DNA of 52,461 bases from Leucocoprinus leucothites (lineage: Eukaryota > Basidiomycota > Agaricomycetes > Agaricales > Agaricaceae): the NCBI GenBank assembly GCA_013368445.1, contig JAACJO010000066.1, positions 1 through 52,461 on the forward strand, read 5' to 3'. A program made the position numbers and the translations under genes. The notes beneath the pieces are model-generated. The model was not told where the DNA came from. It did no database searches and saw nothing but the letters and a program-made list of their open reading frames with translations. Below are positions 9,368 through 19,784 of this stretch, piece after piece. Each line of letters begins with the position of its first letter. The first letter of the stretch is position 1.

Positions 9368-11520
9368 CTATCTAGTTATAAGGTAATTATTATAAATTAA
9401 TTTTCTCTTATTATCTGTTTGTTTAATTGTGTAGGCTTGTTCTAATACTTGTATAGTAGCTTCACTAAGATTTTTATACCACTTAGTTTTATTTTTAATA
9501 ATTATTGAATCTACTAGTAATAGCTTATTAAAGTCCATTTCATCTAATTTAATCTTTTTATCTAAACCTTTAACTTTAAAATTTCCGGTCCATCAATGTT
9601 CTGTAAATAGTAACATTTAGGTGCTAAGAAGATAGCTTTAGCAGAAATATTTTCTAATTTAAGTTTACCTAAATCTATAGAAGAAATTATACCAGGGTAA
9701 AGTTTATTCATTTGATTAGGATTTAAGTTAGTATAAATAGAATCAGTATCAGTATAAAAAAGTTTTAATTTAGGGTTATTTTTGAATTGAGACAGAAATA
9801 TTCTAGCATAACTGGAAATAGCTGAAGCTATGGAAATATTAATGTTATGAGTTTCTCTAGCCGCATTAATCATAGTAGCAGTTTCAAATTGCTTTAACTT
9901 CAATTAAGTAACTTTCATCTAATGGTATAAGATCAATAATTCTTTCAAGGTTATTCTTTTCGAAATTAACATAATATTTTTTATCTACAATTTCTGATGA
10001 AGTAAAGTTATCGTTCATACCCATTCTACCATATAAACTATTTTTAATAATTTTAGGTATATAATTCAAAGGATCATTTTTAGGATATTTACTTCTCATG
10101 TTGTATAATTTATCTATAAAGTCTTTGAAAATGTAATCTTTTTTGAAGGTATACCCTCATAATATTTCAAATTTATATCCCAGTTTCATAGCATTATCCA
10201 TTTCAGCACTAAATAACATATCTGTATAACTCCCTAAAGCTGCTACAGTTCTATTACCTCCTTTGGTTTTAATATGAGTTTGTAATATAGGATGTTCTAA
10301 ATATTCTGGTGTTGTAATTTTACAATAAAAGAAACCAAATGCTTCAGGTTGATATTTTCTAATATCACCTTCAAAATAAGTAGGTTTACCAACAGGCATA
10401 GGATAATTTTTCATAACGTAAGGATATAGTGCATTAACATCCTAACCATAAAATTAATTCATTGTCTTTATTAGTTGGAATATACATATCCGTAGCTCCT
10501 CCAGTGTAAGACATTCTAATATCTTTAGCAACTTGTCCAGCTAACATCGGTATGAAACTTTTATCATCTAAAAATTAGCTCTAAAAATAGTAAAGGCTAA
10601 AGAAGGAAGAGTAGAAACTTTATTAATATTAACTTTGAATAGATTAAAGATCATTAAAGCAAAATTATTCATAATTTGAAATAAACTTACACAATCTGCA
10701 GTACAATATTTAATAGCTTCATTTCTTAAGTTCCAATCATTCTTAAATTTATTACAATAAGCTTCGTATTCGGATTCACTTATAGTATCGAAATATTAGA
10801 TGGAGGGTACAGCTCCTATATAGTTTAAGCTTTCTTCAGTTACGAATCTATGTGGAAATATACCCTTCTGTGTATCAACCTTAAAACATTTAGCTAATTT
10901 ATTTAAATAATCTAATAATAATTGATAACTGTCTCTAAAATTAATAGAATATACTCTACTTTCTTTATTAGTGGAATAGCTTAATTTTATGCTAATAAAT
11001 CTACCTTTATTAATTATTAGTGTAATTATACCTAGTTTATTAAGTTGTTTTAACAAGAATATACCATCAAATTTACCAAAATTATGTAGATAGATTTTAA
11101 AACCATCATATTTAACTTTCATTAAATCTTTAATAGCTTTACCTATCATTGCTTTATGATTATTATTGAAATCGGTTAAATAATAGGAATTAGCTTTTGT
11201 ACCATCAAACCAGGAAATGAAATAAAGTTTCATTTTACCATTAGCTAAAACTAAAGTCTCGATATCCATAGTAATAATTTTATTATTGAGATTCTTTTCT
11301 TTAAAGATTTCTACATGGTTTTCTATTCCTTTAACTACTATTTTTGCTAGGGTTAAGGGAGTAACTGATACTATATATACTGAATTCATAGCTATTACCG
11401 GATTATCTCCATACTTTAAAGGATCCATAGTAATAGGTAATTTATAATGTCTGTAATTTTGAAAGCTTTTTGTTGGTTTAATTATATTTTTAAAAATAAT
11501 AATTAGAGAGTAATATTTTA
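9368..11520 (-). pseudogene. dpo: Broken family-B (protein-primed) DNA polymerase of linear-plasmid origin (fragment 2)
   Basis: Nearly full-length polymerase on the minus strand, opposite to its neighbours atp8 and nad2. From the ATG at 11428: Exo I MDIE (residues 54-57), Exo II HNFGKFDG (115-122). Then come the plasmid/phi29-type motif SYTGGATDMYIP, motif A DVNALYP, motif B KIIKNSLYG, motif C YTDTDSIY, and a C-terminal stop at 9368. Damage: in-frame TAA at 10796-10798, frameshift in a T run near 10572, frameshift near 10430, and further shifts near 9890 and 9565. The break at 10157 is only a UGA (Trp in code 4). The frame is also open about 90 bases upstream of 11428. Not functional as written. 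Marks an old plasmid integration. Confidence 0.9.
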
Positions 11521-11861
11521 TTTTTGTACCTATATTTTTATATAAAAAGAGAATGTTAATAAAATTTTATTTGAGGTAAGCGCTTAATAGTGGAGAGTCT
11601 ATTAGTTACAATCCCAGTAAATTGTTTAAATTTAGTTTGTAGTGCTTACAATTTTAGTAGACCCATATTAGAGCAATTAGTTCATATTATAGAAAAAAAG
11701 GTTTAAACCTTTTTTAGGTCATTGGCAAATATTAATTTTAATACAAGAGCAAATAAATAGTGCTTTCAGCTATCAAGAATAGCAGTCAGTAGCAGATTGT
11801 GAATTCTACTTGTATAGGGTAATTTCACTAGTTTAATTAAACAGTTAAAAGAGGTTTAGTT
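11521..11861. other. Spacer dpo remnant-nad2
   Basis: 341 bases. Contains a tRNA-sized fold (11576-11650, listed separately) and a GGTTTAAACC palindrome near 11700-11709. TTAAAAGAGG ends 7 bases before the nad2 ATG; mitochondrial translation is not known to use Shine-Dalgarno pairing, so I attach no meaning to it. Confidence 0.5.
11576..11650 (+). other. tRNA-like fold of unknown identity
   Basis: GTAAGCG (11576-11582) pairs with TGCTTAC (11643-11649, one G-U), followed by A as discriminator. TAATAG/CTATTA forms a perfect 6-bp D-like stem with a GG-containing loop, and TTAC/GTAA a 4-bp anticodon-like stem with loop AATCCCA. The T-arm does not form and position 33 is A, so it is not a standard tRNA. 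Possible pseudo-tRNA. Confidence 0.3.
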
Positions 11862-13496
11862 ATGATTTTTACATCTATTTTAATATTAATAGTAGCTAAG
11901 GCTCTACCTAATATAAATAAACAAATTTCATCAATATATTTTAGTAGAATATCAGCTATAATACTAATATATGCCGGAGTATTATCTTTAAATACTTTAT
12001 ATATTCAGTCAATTGGATCAGGTATAGGTATCTATAGCGGTTTATTTCAAATAACACAAGTATCATTATCATTAGAATCATTTTTATTATTAATAGGTTC
12101 ATTGATTTTAATAGCTTGGCCTAATGTAAACCATAACAAAAATAATTATAAGGTTGAATTAGATATGATGTTATCAAAATCAGAAGATTACTCATTAATA
12201 GTATTATTTAGTACACTAGGTTCATGTTTGTTAATTTCTTGTTTTGATTTAGTATCATTATATATTAGTATAGAATTACAATCATTTGGATTATATGTAT
12301 TAGCAACTTTATATAAAAATTCTGAAACATCAACTAAAGCAGGTTTAAAATATTTCCTATTAGGAGGTTTATCTTCATGTATAATTTTATTAGGATGTGG
12401 TATTTTATATTCATATACAGGATTAACAAATTTTGATTCTATATATAGTTTAATATCTACAGCTAATTCTATTTCTTTAAATAGTTTATCTTTAATAGAT
12501 AACTCTTCTTCTGCGTCTCTTATACAAGGACTAAGTTTAGGTTTAATTTTAATATTTATTGGATTCTTATTTAAAATAGCAGCAGCACCTTTACATAATT
12601 GGAGTCCAGATGTATATGATGAAGTACCAACAATAGTAACAATATGGTTAACAATAATACCAAAAATAGCAATATTAATTTTATTATTAGAATTACAATA
12701 TTATGGATTTAATTTAATAAATATTTCTGCTTTATCAGATTTTAATAATAATACCTCAATCATATACAATTATACAATAAATAATTCATTATTAAAAATA
12801 TTATTATTAGTAAGCTCACTATTATCTTTATTAATAGGTACAGTTGTAGGTTTAGCTCAAACTAGAATAAAAAGATTATTGGCATATAGTACTATCTCAC
12901 ACATAGGGTTTATATTATTAGCATTAGCTATAAATAGTGAATCATCTATCGATTCTTTAATTTTCTATATTATACAATATACTATAACAAATTTAAATAT
13001 ATTCTTAATTATCATAGCTATAAGTTATATTATTGCTGCTAATCAAGCTAATAAAGATATTAAAGATATAAGATACATAAGAGAACTTAAAGGGCAATTT
13101 ATTTCAAATCCTATATTAAGTATAAGTTTAGCTGTATGTTTATTTTCTATGGCAGGTATACCACCTTTAATAGGTTTCTTTAGTAAACAATTTGTATTAT
13201 ATTCAGCAATTCAAAATGGTTATTACTTTATATCAATAATAGCAATACTAGTAAGTGTAATAAGTGCCTCATATTATTTAAAAATAGTAAAAGTTCTATA
13301 TACTATGTCAGATGACATTTTAGTAGACCCAATAAGAAAATCTATTTTAATAGATGGAAGCAATTCTCTTTACTTAACTAATATACATAGTTTTGTAATA
13401 TCAGTTTTAACATTAGTAATCTTATTATTTATTTTAAAACCATCATTAATCTTAAATAGTACACAATTACTATCTTTATCACTATTTAATTGGTAA
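11862..13496 (+). CDS. nad2: NADH dehydrogenase subunit 2
   Basis: 544-residue membrane subunit of complex I, an antiporter-like proton-pumping module. Many membrane helices. Conserved blocks include SLYISIELQSFGLYVLATLY, KAGLKYFLLGGLSSCIILLG, KIAAAPLHNWSPDVYDEVPT and AGIPPLIGFFSKQF. Lys in the KYFLLGG and FKIAAAP helices are the family's proton-path residues. ATG at 11862. The stop TAA (13494-13496) overlaps the nad3 ATG by one base, so the two are surely co-transcribed. No intron and no UGA codons. Confidence 0.97.
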   Translation: MIFTSILILIVAKALPNINKQISSIYFSRISAIILIYAGVLSLNTLYIQSIGSGIGIYSGLFQITQVSLSLESFLLLIGSLILIAWPNVNHNKNNYKVELDMMLSKSEDYSLIVLFSTLGSCLLISCFDLVSLYISIELQSFGLYVLATLYKNSETSTKAGLKYFLLGGLSSCIILLGCGILYSYTGLTNFDSIYSLISTANSISLNSLSLIDNSSSASLIQGLSLGLILIFIGFLFKIAAAPLHNWSPDVYDEVPTIVTIWLTIIPKIAILILLLELQYYGFNLINISALSDFNNNTSIIYNYTINNSLLKILLLVSSLLSLLIGTVVGLAQTRIKRLLAYSTISHIGFILLALAINSESSIDSLIFYIIQYTITNLNIFLIIIAISYIIAANQANKDIKDIRYIRELKGQFISNPILSISLAVCLFSMAGIPPLIGFFSKQFVLYSAIQNGYYFISIIAILVSVISASYYLKIVKVLYTMSDDILVDPIRKSILIDGSNSLYLTNIHSFVISVLTLVILLFILKPSLILNSTQLLSLSLFNW

Positions 13497-13879
13497 TGAA
13501 TAACTTATTATTTTTATTTATTTTTGTACCTATATTAGCTGTTGCTTTATTAGCTCTAAATGTACTATTAGCTGTTCATAGACCGGATGAAGCCAAAGTT
13601 TCTGCTTATGAGTGTGGATTCCAAGCTATTAGCGGTCAAACTAGATCTACTTTCCAAATTCACTTCTTCTTAGTTGCTTTATTATTCTTAATTTTTGATC
13701 TTGAAGTTCTTCTACTTTATCCTCTATCTGTTACAATGTATCAAGTATCTACTTTCGGTTACTGTATTGCAATTATTTTCTTTGTAGTATTAACAATAGG
13801 ATTTGTATTAGAAATTGGATCAGGAGCTATTAGTCTAGTATCAAATGAAGTTGTAAAAAAAAATCTATCTCAAGATTAA
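13496..13879 (+). CDS. nad3: NADH dehydrogenase subunit 3
   Basis: 127-residue complex I subunit with three membrane helices. The conserved loop YECGFQAISGQTRSTFQIHFF (from about residue 36) carries the Cys of the active/deactive transition, and the second helix carries FLIFDLEVLLLYP. The ATG at 13496 shares its A with the nad2 stop. A TTG start six bases upstream is possible but unneeded. A C-run (13896-13900) lies 17 bases after the stop, immediately followed by a hairpin made of A and T runs. Confidence 0.97.
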   Translation: MNNLLFLFIFVPILAVALLALNVLLAVHRPDEAKVSAYECGFQAISGQTRSTFQIHFFLVALLFLIFDLEVLLLYPLSVTMYQVSTFGYCIAIIFFVVLTIGFVLEIGSGAISLVSNEVVKKNLSQD

Positions 13880-14418
13880 AAATAAACAATTAATACCCCC
13901 TTTAGAGAAAAAAAAGTTTTTTCTGTTTAAAGTTAATTGTTTATTTTTTGCTTTCAATAGGATTTAATTCAGAATAAAAAAAAAATCCTCACTATAAATT
14001 TAATTAGGAATAGTTTACATTTCTTTAATTTATTTCCGTTATCGAAAAATTTTAAACTGGACTATTGAAAATAAATAGTGCTTTCGCAGTAAAAGTATTA
14101 GGTAATTAATTTTTCTAAGGTAAAACTTTACTTAAAGATAAAACCTAATAAACCGTGTGATTGCTAGGTTTTAAAATTAACAGCAAGAATAAATTAAGAA
14201 AGTCTTAAGATGTATAGTAACTAAGTTACTTAGCGTTTAAGTTTATCAGATATTTTATAGTAAATACTGACTGTTGCAAGGCAAGAAACGCAACATATCT
14301 AACTTAAAAATACTACTGCTTACTACGAAGCAGTAAATAATTAATATATTATTAATTATTATTTTCTTTAAATTTTAAGATAAACCAGTAAATTAAGACA
14401 TAAACAATTAACATTTAG
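13880..14418. other. Spacer nad3-cox2 with C-run and hairpins
   Basis: No gene. Contains TAATACCCCCTTTAG (Cs 13896-13900) followed by AGAAAAAA/TTTTTTCT pairing. Also hairpins TGTTGC/GCAACA (14272-14277 with 14290-14295) and TACTGCTT/AAGCAGTA (14314-14321 with 14328-14335, 6-nt loop), and one copy of a short GTGCTTTCGC motif (about 14086) seen in other spacers. Confidence 0.55.
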
Positions 14419-15186
14419 ATGACAATTTTTGCTAGTTTTACTAATTTAATTTCAACTATATACAATGATGCTGCTCAACCTTGGCAATTGGGTTTTCAAG
14501 ATAGTGCTGCACCGGGATTCACAGGTCTAGTTACATTACACAATACTATAGGTTTCTATTTAATAGTTATATCTCTAGCGGTAGCTTGGGTATTATTCAG
14601 TTTAATTTATTATTTCGATTCAAGTAGGAACGCTATAGCACACAAATATTTAACACATGGTACAGTATTAGAATTAGTTTGGACAGTTACACCAGCTTTA
14701 ATTCTAATAGCTATTGCTTTCCCATCATTTAGATTATTATATTTAATGGATGAAGTAATTTCTCCAACATTAACAATTAAAGTAGTAGGTCACCAATGGT
14801 ATTGGTCTTATGAATATTCTGATTTTATTACAGATACTGGAGAATCTATAGATTTTGATTCATACATGATACCAGAATCAGATTTAGAATTAGGACAATT
14901 TAGATTATTAGATGTAGATAATAAATTAATTATTCCTGTTGATTGCCACATTAGATTAATTGTTACTGGTGCGGATGTAATTCACTGCTTTGCGGTTCCT
15001 TCTTTAGGTTTAAAATTAGATGCTGTACCTGGTAGATTAAATCAAGTATCATTCTTAGCTGAAAGAACAGGTACATTCTACGGTCAATGTTCTGAAATTT
15101 GCGGAGTTTGGCACGGATTTATGCCTATAGTAGTTGAAGCAGTATCTTCACCTGATTTCTTAGTTTGGGTTGATTCAGCTTCTTAA
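14419..15186 (+). CDS. cox2: Cytochrome c oxidase subunit 2
   Basis: 255-residue complex IV subunit carrying the CuA centre that accepts electrons from cytochrome c. N-terminal segment, two membrane helices (about residues 40-65 and 85-105), then the intermembrane cupredoxin domain. VVGHQWYWSYEY is the aromatic electron-entry patch. CuA ligands are visible in DVIHCFAVPSLG (His) and QCSEICGVWHGFMPI (two Cys, Glu, His, Met). ATG at 14419. No intron. Downstream: a 16-bp hairpin at 15275-15314, then a C-run at 15482-15486. Confidence 0.98.
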   Translation: MTIFASFTNLISTIYNDAAQPWQLGFQDSAAPGFTGLVTLHNTIGFYLIVISLAVAWVLFSLIYYFDSSRNAIAHKYLTHGTVLELVWTVTPALILIAIAFPSFRLLYLMDEVISPTLTIKVVGHQWYWSYEYSDFITDTGESIDFDSYMIPESDLELGQFRLLDVDNKLIIPVDCHIRLIVTGADVIHCFAVPSLGLKLDAVPGRLNQVSFLAERTGTFYGQCSEICGVWHGFMPIVVEAVSSPDFLVWVDSAS

Positions 15187-15799
15187 TTGGTTTATAACTG
15201 TTCCTTATTTGTCTTAATTTAAATTTTATTACTTATTTCTGCAAAAGCAGTATTTTTTTAATACTTGGCTTAACAAACTAAACCAAATTTACTAAAAAAA
15301 ATTTGGTTTAGTTTTTACTTTAATGGCCTAGAATACTTTTTTTTAATTTTACAAGTACAGCTTAGGATTATATATAAATATATGCTCTTTAGATTTAACT
15401 AGTGCATAAGCACTTTGGTAAAAAATTTTTTTATACAATTCCAAATACAATTCCTACAAGGATTAAAGGAAACAGAGTTAACCCCCTACCTTAATAAGAT
15501 AGTCTACTTCAGATTTATAGCACTGTTAATATACAAATTAAATTTGGAAATATGTTTACCTACTAATAATTAGCCTAGTCATTTAGTAGGCCTAATTGTT
15601 CAATTAGTTAAATTTTTATTTAAAAAAAGGGATTTTTTTATAAAAAGATTAATTTAGATTTAAAATTAAAAAAAGAAAAAAAAATTTAAAAGAGATATAG
15701 ACAAATTGCAAAAGCAAATAAAATACGACAAAGTTAATTGGACTGTTAGTAATATAAAAAGCATATTGCTATTAAAGCAGCAAGTTAAAAAAAACTTTA
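15187..15799. other. Spacer cox2-rns
   Basis: 613 bases, no gene. Holds a very strong hairpin (15275-15314) and GTTAACCCCCTACC (Cs 15482-15486). The 3' part is A-rich and leads into rns. The 5' end of rns is not sharply defined. Confidence 0.55.
15275..15314 (+). terminator. 16-bp perfect hairpin 3' of cox2
   Basis: AAACTAAACCAAATTT (15275-15290) pairs perfectly with AAATTTGGTTTAGTTT (15299-15314) around an 8-nt loop, 88 bases after the cox2 stop. This is the strongest inverted repeat I found outside tRNAs. Its place suggests RNA 3'-end formation or transcript protection; that role is inferred. Confidence 0.55.
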
Positions 15800-18085
15800 G
15801 ATCAAATTTATCCGCAGGAGTTTAATTTTGGCTCTGATTGAACGTTTTTCAGTAGTTTTAAGACATGCGAATCAATGGATCCTAGGAAACAATAAGCTGG
15901 AGATTGTGAATTATATTTGGTTACATTATAATAGCGATCTTTGGATTATCTAAACTTAGATTATTCTATAGTTATAACTATAAATTAGATAATTGCTGTT
16001 ACTAATGTATAATTTATTTTATGCTGTTAGTAAAAATCTTAAACTTAGATTATGCTATTAGTAATATCTATAGTTTAGATAGATGCTATTAGGGAATAGG
16101 CCATGGTGTAAAGGTGAGTAATGGTAAGTTAGATACTTTATAGACCTCTCGAATAGAGGATAGTTTAATTAATTTAATTAGATATAATTGAGCCTATAAA
16201 AGGCCAACATCAAATCTATTAGTAGGGCAAATAAGAAAAATTATTTATATAAAAATTTAAGTGAAAGAGTCAACAACCTAAGCAAGTTAAATCTTGAACT
16301 TAAATAAAATTAAATAGTTATATAATTATTTAATCAACTAGAATTAATTAAGCATAAATTAGCTTATTTATAATAAAGGAAAGGCTTAACTACTTATTCT
16401 TTAATCTGTTGGTTTAAGCTAAAGCTTAAATAAAAATTTTTGCTTTAGTGCAAATAAATCAAAAAGAGAAAGAGTATAGTTTAAGGTTAAGCATCGCTAT
16501 AAGAATCGATTTATTTTGTTTAAAGGTAGTTGGTAGGGTAAATGCCTACCAAGCCGATGATCAATAGCCAAGTTTGATAGAACTGATGGCCACATTGGGA
16601 ATGAAAAGCCCCAAGTAGAGTAATCTACCAGCAGTCAAGAATATTAGTCAATGCTCGAAAGAGTGAACTAGCTAACTGAAATCTTAAGATCACTTGTATG
16701 TGGTACTTGAGATAACGTAAGGGAAAACAATGATATTACCTTACTATAAGTGTTGTCCAAATCACTGGTGCCAGAAGACTCGGTAACGCCAGAAACGCAA
16801 ACGTTAGTCGTCCTTATCAGGCGTAAAGGGTAAGTAGGCAGCTTTGAAAGTTATTAATTAGTAAGCTTTTGACTGATTAAGTCAAATATTTTAATAGTGA
16901 ATTAAAGCTAGAATCAAAAAGAGGATAAGCCAAATAATATTTAGAGTAGGGATGAAATCCGTAGATACTAAATGGAATACTAAAGGTGTAAGCTTTTATC
17001 CAATAATGATTGACGCTGAGGAACGAAGGTGAGAATAGAAAATAGGATTAGAGACCCAGATATCTCTCACTGTCAACGATGAGTGGTAGTTGTTAGTTTT
17101 AAAAAAGACTAGTAACGATGTTAACGCGTTAACCATTCCGCCTTGCGAGTACGGTTGCAAAACTGAAACCAAAAAAATTAGTCGGTCTCGAAGCAAACGA
17201 AGTGAAGCATGTTATTTAATACGTAAGTACGCGTAAAATCTTACCAGTTCTTGAATAAACTCTCATTATTAAGTCTTATAACTAATTAAAAAAAGTTATA
17301 TATTCTTAAGGGGGAGTTTACAGGTGTTGCATGGCTGTCGTCAGTCCGTATCTTGAGAAGTTAGGTTCGCTCCACTAACGGACGCAATCCCTATTGTTTA
17401 TTTATACTTAACAATTTATGAATTCTAAATGTTTTCATTGGGGGCTAAGACAAGTCGTTATGGCTCTAACGAACTGGGCTATAGACGTGCCACACAAAAC
17501 TTTTACAAAGTGACGCGAAACTTTATTTTTTTTAAAAGGAAGAGCTAATCATTAAAGAAAGTTAATTATATTTTTTTGAGCAGATTGTTGCCTGAAACTC
17601 GGTAACATGAAGAAGGAATTTCGAGTAATCGTTGATAAGTACCGCAACGGTGAAGATTGCATTCGGGATGAACTAACTGTCTGTCGCTGGGGAGAAGCTC
17701 GGGATGGGGGAAACTGCCTATTAATTATCACTTCTACAAATCTTAGCATTTTTATTTATTTATTGCAAACTTGTATTTGTTATATTTTTTTGTTTTCTGT
17801 TTAATTACAGAAAGGGTAATTCCTGGTTTGTTGCTTGTTTAGCTTAGGATTATCAAGAATTTATTTACAACAGACCTGCATTATTTTAACTTTACAAGGT
17901 TGTAGGTTTTAACCAACAGTAAATAATTATATTGCTTTAGCATTGAGTCTTTTTTCTATCAGCACTTAGATTGAGATTTAGAACAAATTTGTTAAGCTAA
18001 TTAATATCAGTTAACTCTCTGGAGTAACACCTCAAAAGTCATAGCAAGGTAGCTGTACTGGAAGGTGCAGCTGGAAAATATTTCA
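15800..18085 (+). rRNA. rns: Small-subunit mitochondrial rRNA
   Basis: Decoding RNA of the mitoribosome. Landmarks in order: GGAGTTTAATTTTGGCTCTGATTGAACG (5' domain, about 15817; given here in parts: GGAGTTTAA and GGCTCTGATTGAACG), ACATGCGAATCAATGG, the 530 loop TGCCAGAAGACTCGGTAA (about 16770), the 790-type region near 17040, GTGTTGCATGGCTGTCGTCA type block (about 17325), and AAGTCATAGCAAGGTAGCTG (about 18037) before the 3' end. Ends are approximate. About 2.3 kb, no intron core seen. The segment equivalent to E. coli 1392-1408 differs from the bacterial consensus. A C-run (18093-18097) lies just past the 3' end. Confidence 0.94.
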
Positions 18086-18237
18086 ATATAGACCCCCGTT
18101 TCTTTAAAAAGAACAAAAAAAATTTTTTTTTTCTTTTGTTAAGAAAACATTCTTGAGGGAGGGGGCCAAATTATGTGCTAAAAAGCTTAAAAAAAAATTT
18201 TTTTTTTTGTTGTTGTTGTTGTTTTTTCACTATTTTT
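18086..18237. other. Spacer rns-trnV with C-run
   Basis: ATAGACCCCCGTT (Cs 18093-18097) follows the rns 3' end by some 10 bases. Then come A/T runs, a GGGAGGGGGCC patch (about 18158-18168) and a short GTT microsatellite (18208-18224). Confidence 0.55.
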
Positions 18238-18310
18238 AAGGGGGTTAGCTGAGTGGTTATAGCGGTAAATTTACACTTTACAGACAGAGTTTCGATTACT
18301 CTACCCCTTA
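18238..18310 (+). tRNA. trnV: tRNA-Val(UAC)
   Basis: Acceptor AAGGGGG/ACCCCTT (last pair mismatched). Anticodon stem GTAAA/TTTAC with loop TTTACAC gives UAC. T-arm AGAGT-TTCGATT-ACTCT. Discriminator A. Confidence 0.92.
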
Positions 18311-18479
18311 TCATTTTCCATCTAATTATGGTTGTAAATAAAGAAATTAAAGCTAAAAAAATTTTTGTTAGTATTAGTTGTTAAAGCTAGGTGATTAAAA
18401 ACAAAAATTTTTTTTTGTTTTTGTAAATACACAACTACAAAAATAGTTAAATCTTTATACATAAATTTAATCAGATTTT

Positions 18480-18552
18480 AAGACTTTAGCATAATGGTTA
18501 ATGCAGTTCGCTCATAATGGATATTATAAGGGTTCAAATCCCTTAGGTCTTA
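18480..18552 (+). tRNA. trnM: tRNA-Met(CAU), copy 3
   Basis: Acceptor AAGACTT/AGGTCTT. Loop CTCATAA gives CAU; the stem relies on G-U pairs. T-arm AAGGG-TTCAAAT-CCCTT. With three CAU genes in one window, one may have a modified anticodon and read Ile AUA; sequence alone does not decide. Confidence 0.9.
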
Positions 18553-18701
18553 TAATGTAAATTAATATTACCTCTATTAATTTTTACATCTATTAAGTAA
18601 AACATAGAGACCGGCTTTTAATAATTAAATAGATAAACTAAAAAAAAATCTTTTTATGCTATAGCGATTTAAAAATTTGCAAATAAAAAACAACAAATAA
18701 A

Positions 18702-18789
18702 GGGTACTTGGTCGAGTCTGGTTTATGGCGCTCGTCTTGAAAACGAGTACTTCCTAAAGAAGTCGTGAGTTCGAATCTCACAGTGCCCG
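18702..18789 (+). tRNA. trnS: tRNA-Ser(UGA)
   Basis: Acceptor GGGTACT/AGTGCCC. Anticodon stem CTCGT/ACGAG with loop CTTGAAA gives UGA. Class II variable arm. T-arm GTGAG-TTCGAAT-CTCAC. Discriminator G. Last plus-strand gene of the window. Confidence 0.95.
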
Positions 18790-19784
18790 TTTTTCGCCAA
18801 TTGGCGATATATATTGGCGATATGTGTTTATATGCTTTTCGCTAATTATACCTTTATTTAACGGATAGTTAGCGCACCCAATTCTAGGCCTATTTATGTA
18901 GGCTTCGCCTATATAGAGATTAATCTCAAAACTATAATATTCTCTGGACTGGCGTGAAAGAAAGATATAATAGTTTTCTTTCAGTAGAAAAGCCTTAAAA
19001 TTCTTAAAGTTAATTTGTAAATTAAAGAATTAAGATTAATAAGTTTCAAAATAGTTTTATTATCGATGTAATAATCTAATATAATTATATTATATTATTT
19101 TGCTTTGCTTTTTAATAAAGATTTTTTTTTTATTTATTGCTTTATATAGTTATTAATGGTGGAAAGGCAAGTTATTGATTTCGATAAACCATAAATATGG
19201 TGCATATATATTGGTGATAAGGAGATTATTATTAGTTTTAACTATTGATTATGATAGTGAATAGGAAATATTTAGAAGAAATATGTAAAAAAAAAACAGT
19301 ATTATTTCTAATAATAGAATGTTAGTAAAACTTTTAGCTTATAAATAGTGTTAGCAGTCAGATTAAATCATATCTTAGGATTAAGTAAAAAAAGGGTATT
19401 AGTAATATTTTTATTGTAAAAATAGTTTTCTAAGTCAAATTTAGACAAAATTCCAAATTTAAATTTTTATATGAAGTATAGCCGCAAAGGTATTTGTGCT
19501 TATACTTAAATATTTTATATTAGAGTAGATACTTTACACACACTCTGTTTTAAGCTTTTTTTTTTTAGTTTAAAAAAATACTTACGTTATCTTAAATTAA
19601 AATAGTTAATATTTAACATAAGTATTATTAACTATTTATTCTTTAATACCAGTAATTTAGTTTCAACATTAACAATTTCTATTTTTAAATTTTAGTTTGA
19701 AGAGGTTTACTTAATAGTTTGAAGGTTATTATAATCCCTTACCCCCCCCCCCCCAAAAAAAAAAGGTGGGAGGGGGTTTAAATT
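18790..19784. other. Convergent intergenic zone trnS-cob
   Basis: 995 bases where the plus-strand and minus-strand gene arms meet tail to tail. No gene found. Contains the palindrome CGCCAATTGGCG (18795-18806) with a second TTGGCGATAT nearby, the GC hairpin TAGGCTTCGCCTA (18899-18911), and, at its right edge, a run of 13 C and 10 A followed by GGTGGGAGGGGG (19742-19776). Read on the cob sense strand, the latter is AAACCCCCTCCCACC, ten T, then a G run, which can fold back on itself 9 bases after the cob stop. Confidence 0.6.

Noticed and set aside
10157..10159. Stop codon as a further break in the polymerase remnant
   Set aside because: It is UGA, read as Trp in code 4; the frame continues with full similarity.
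16996..17804. Three short ORFs in rns
   Set aside because: All fall inside conserved rRNA sequence.
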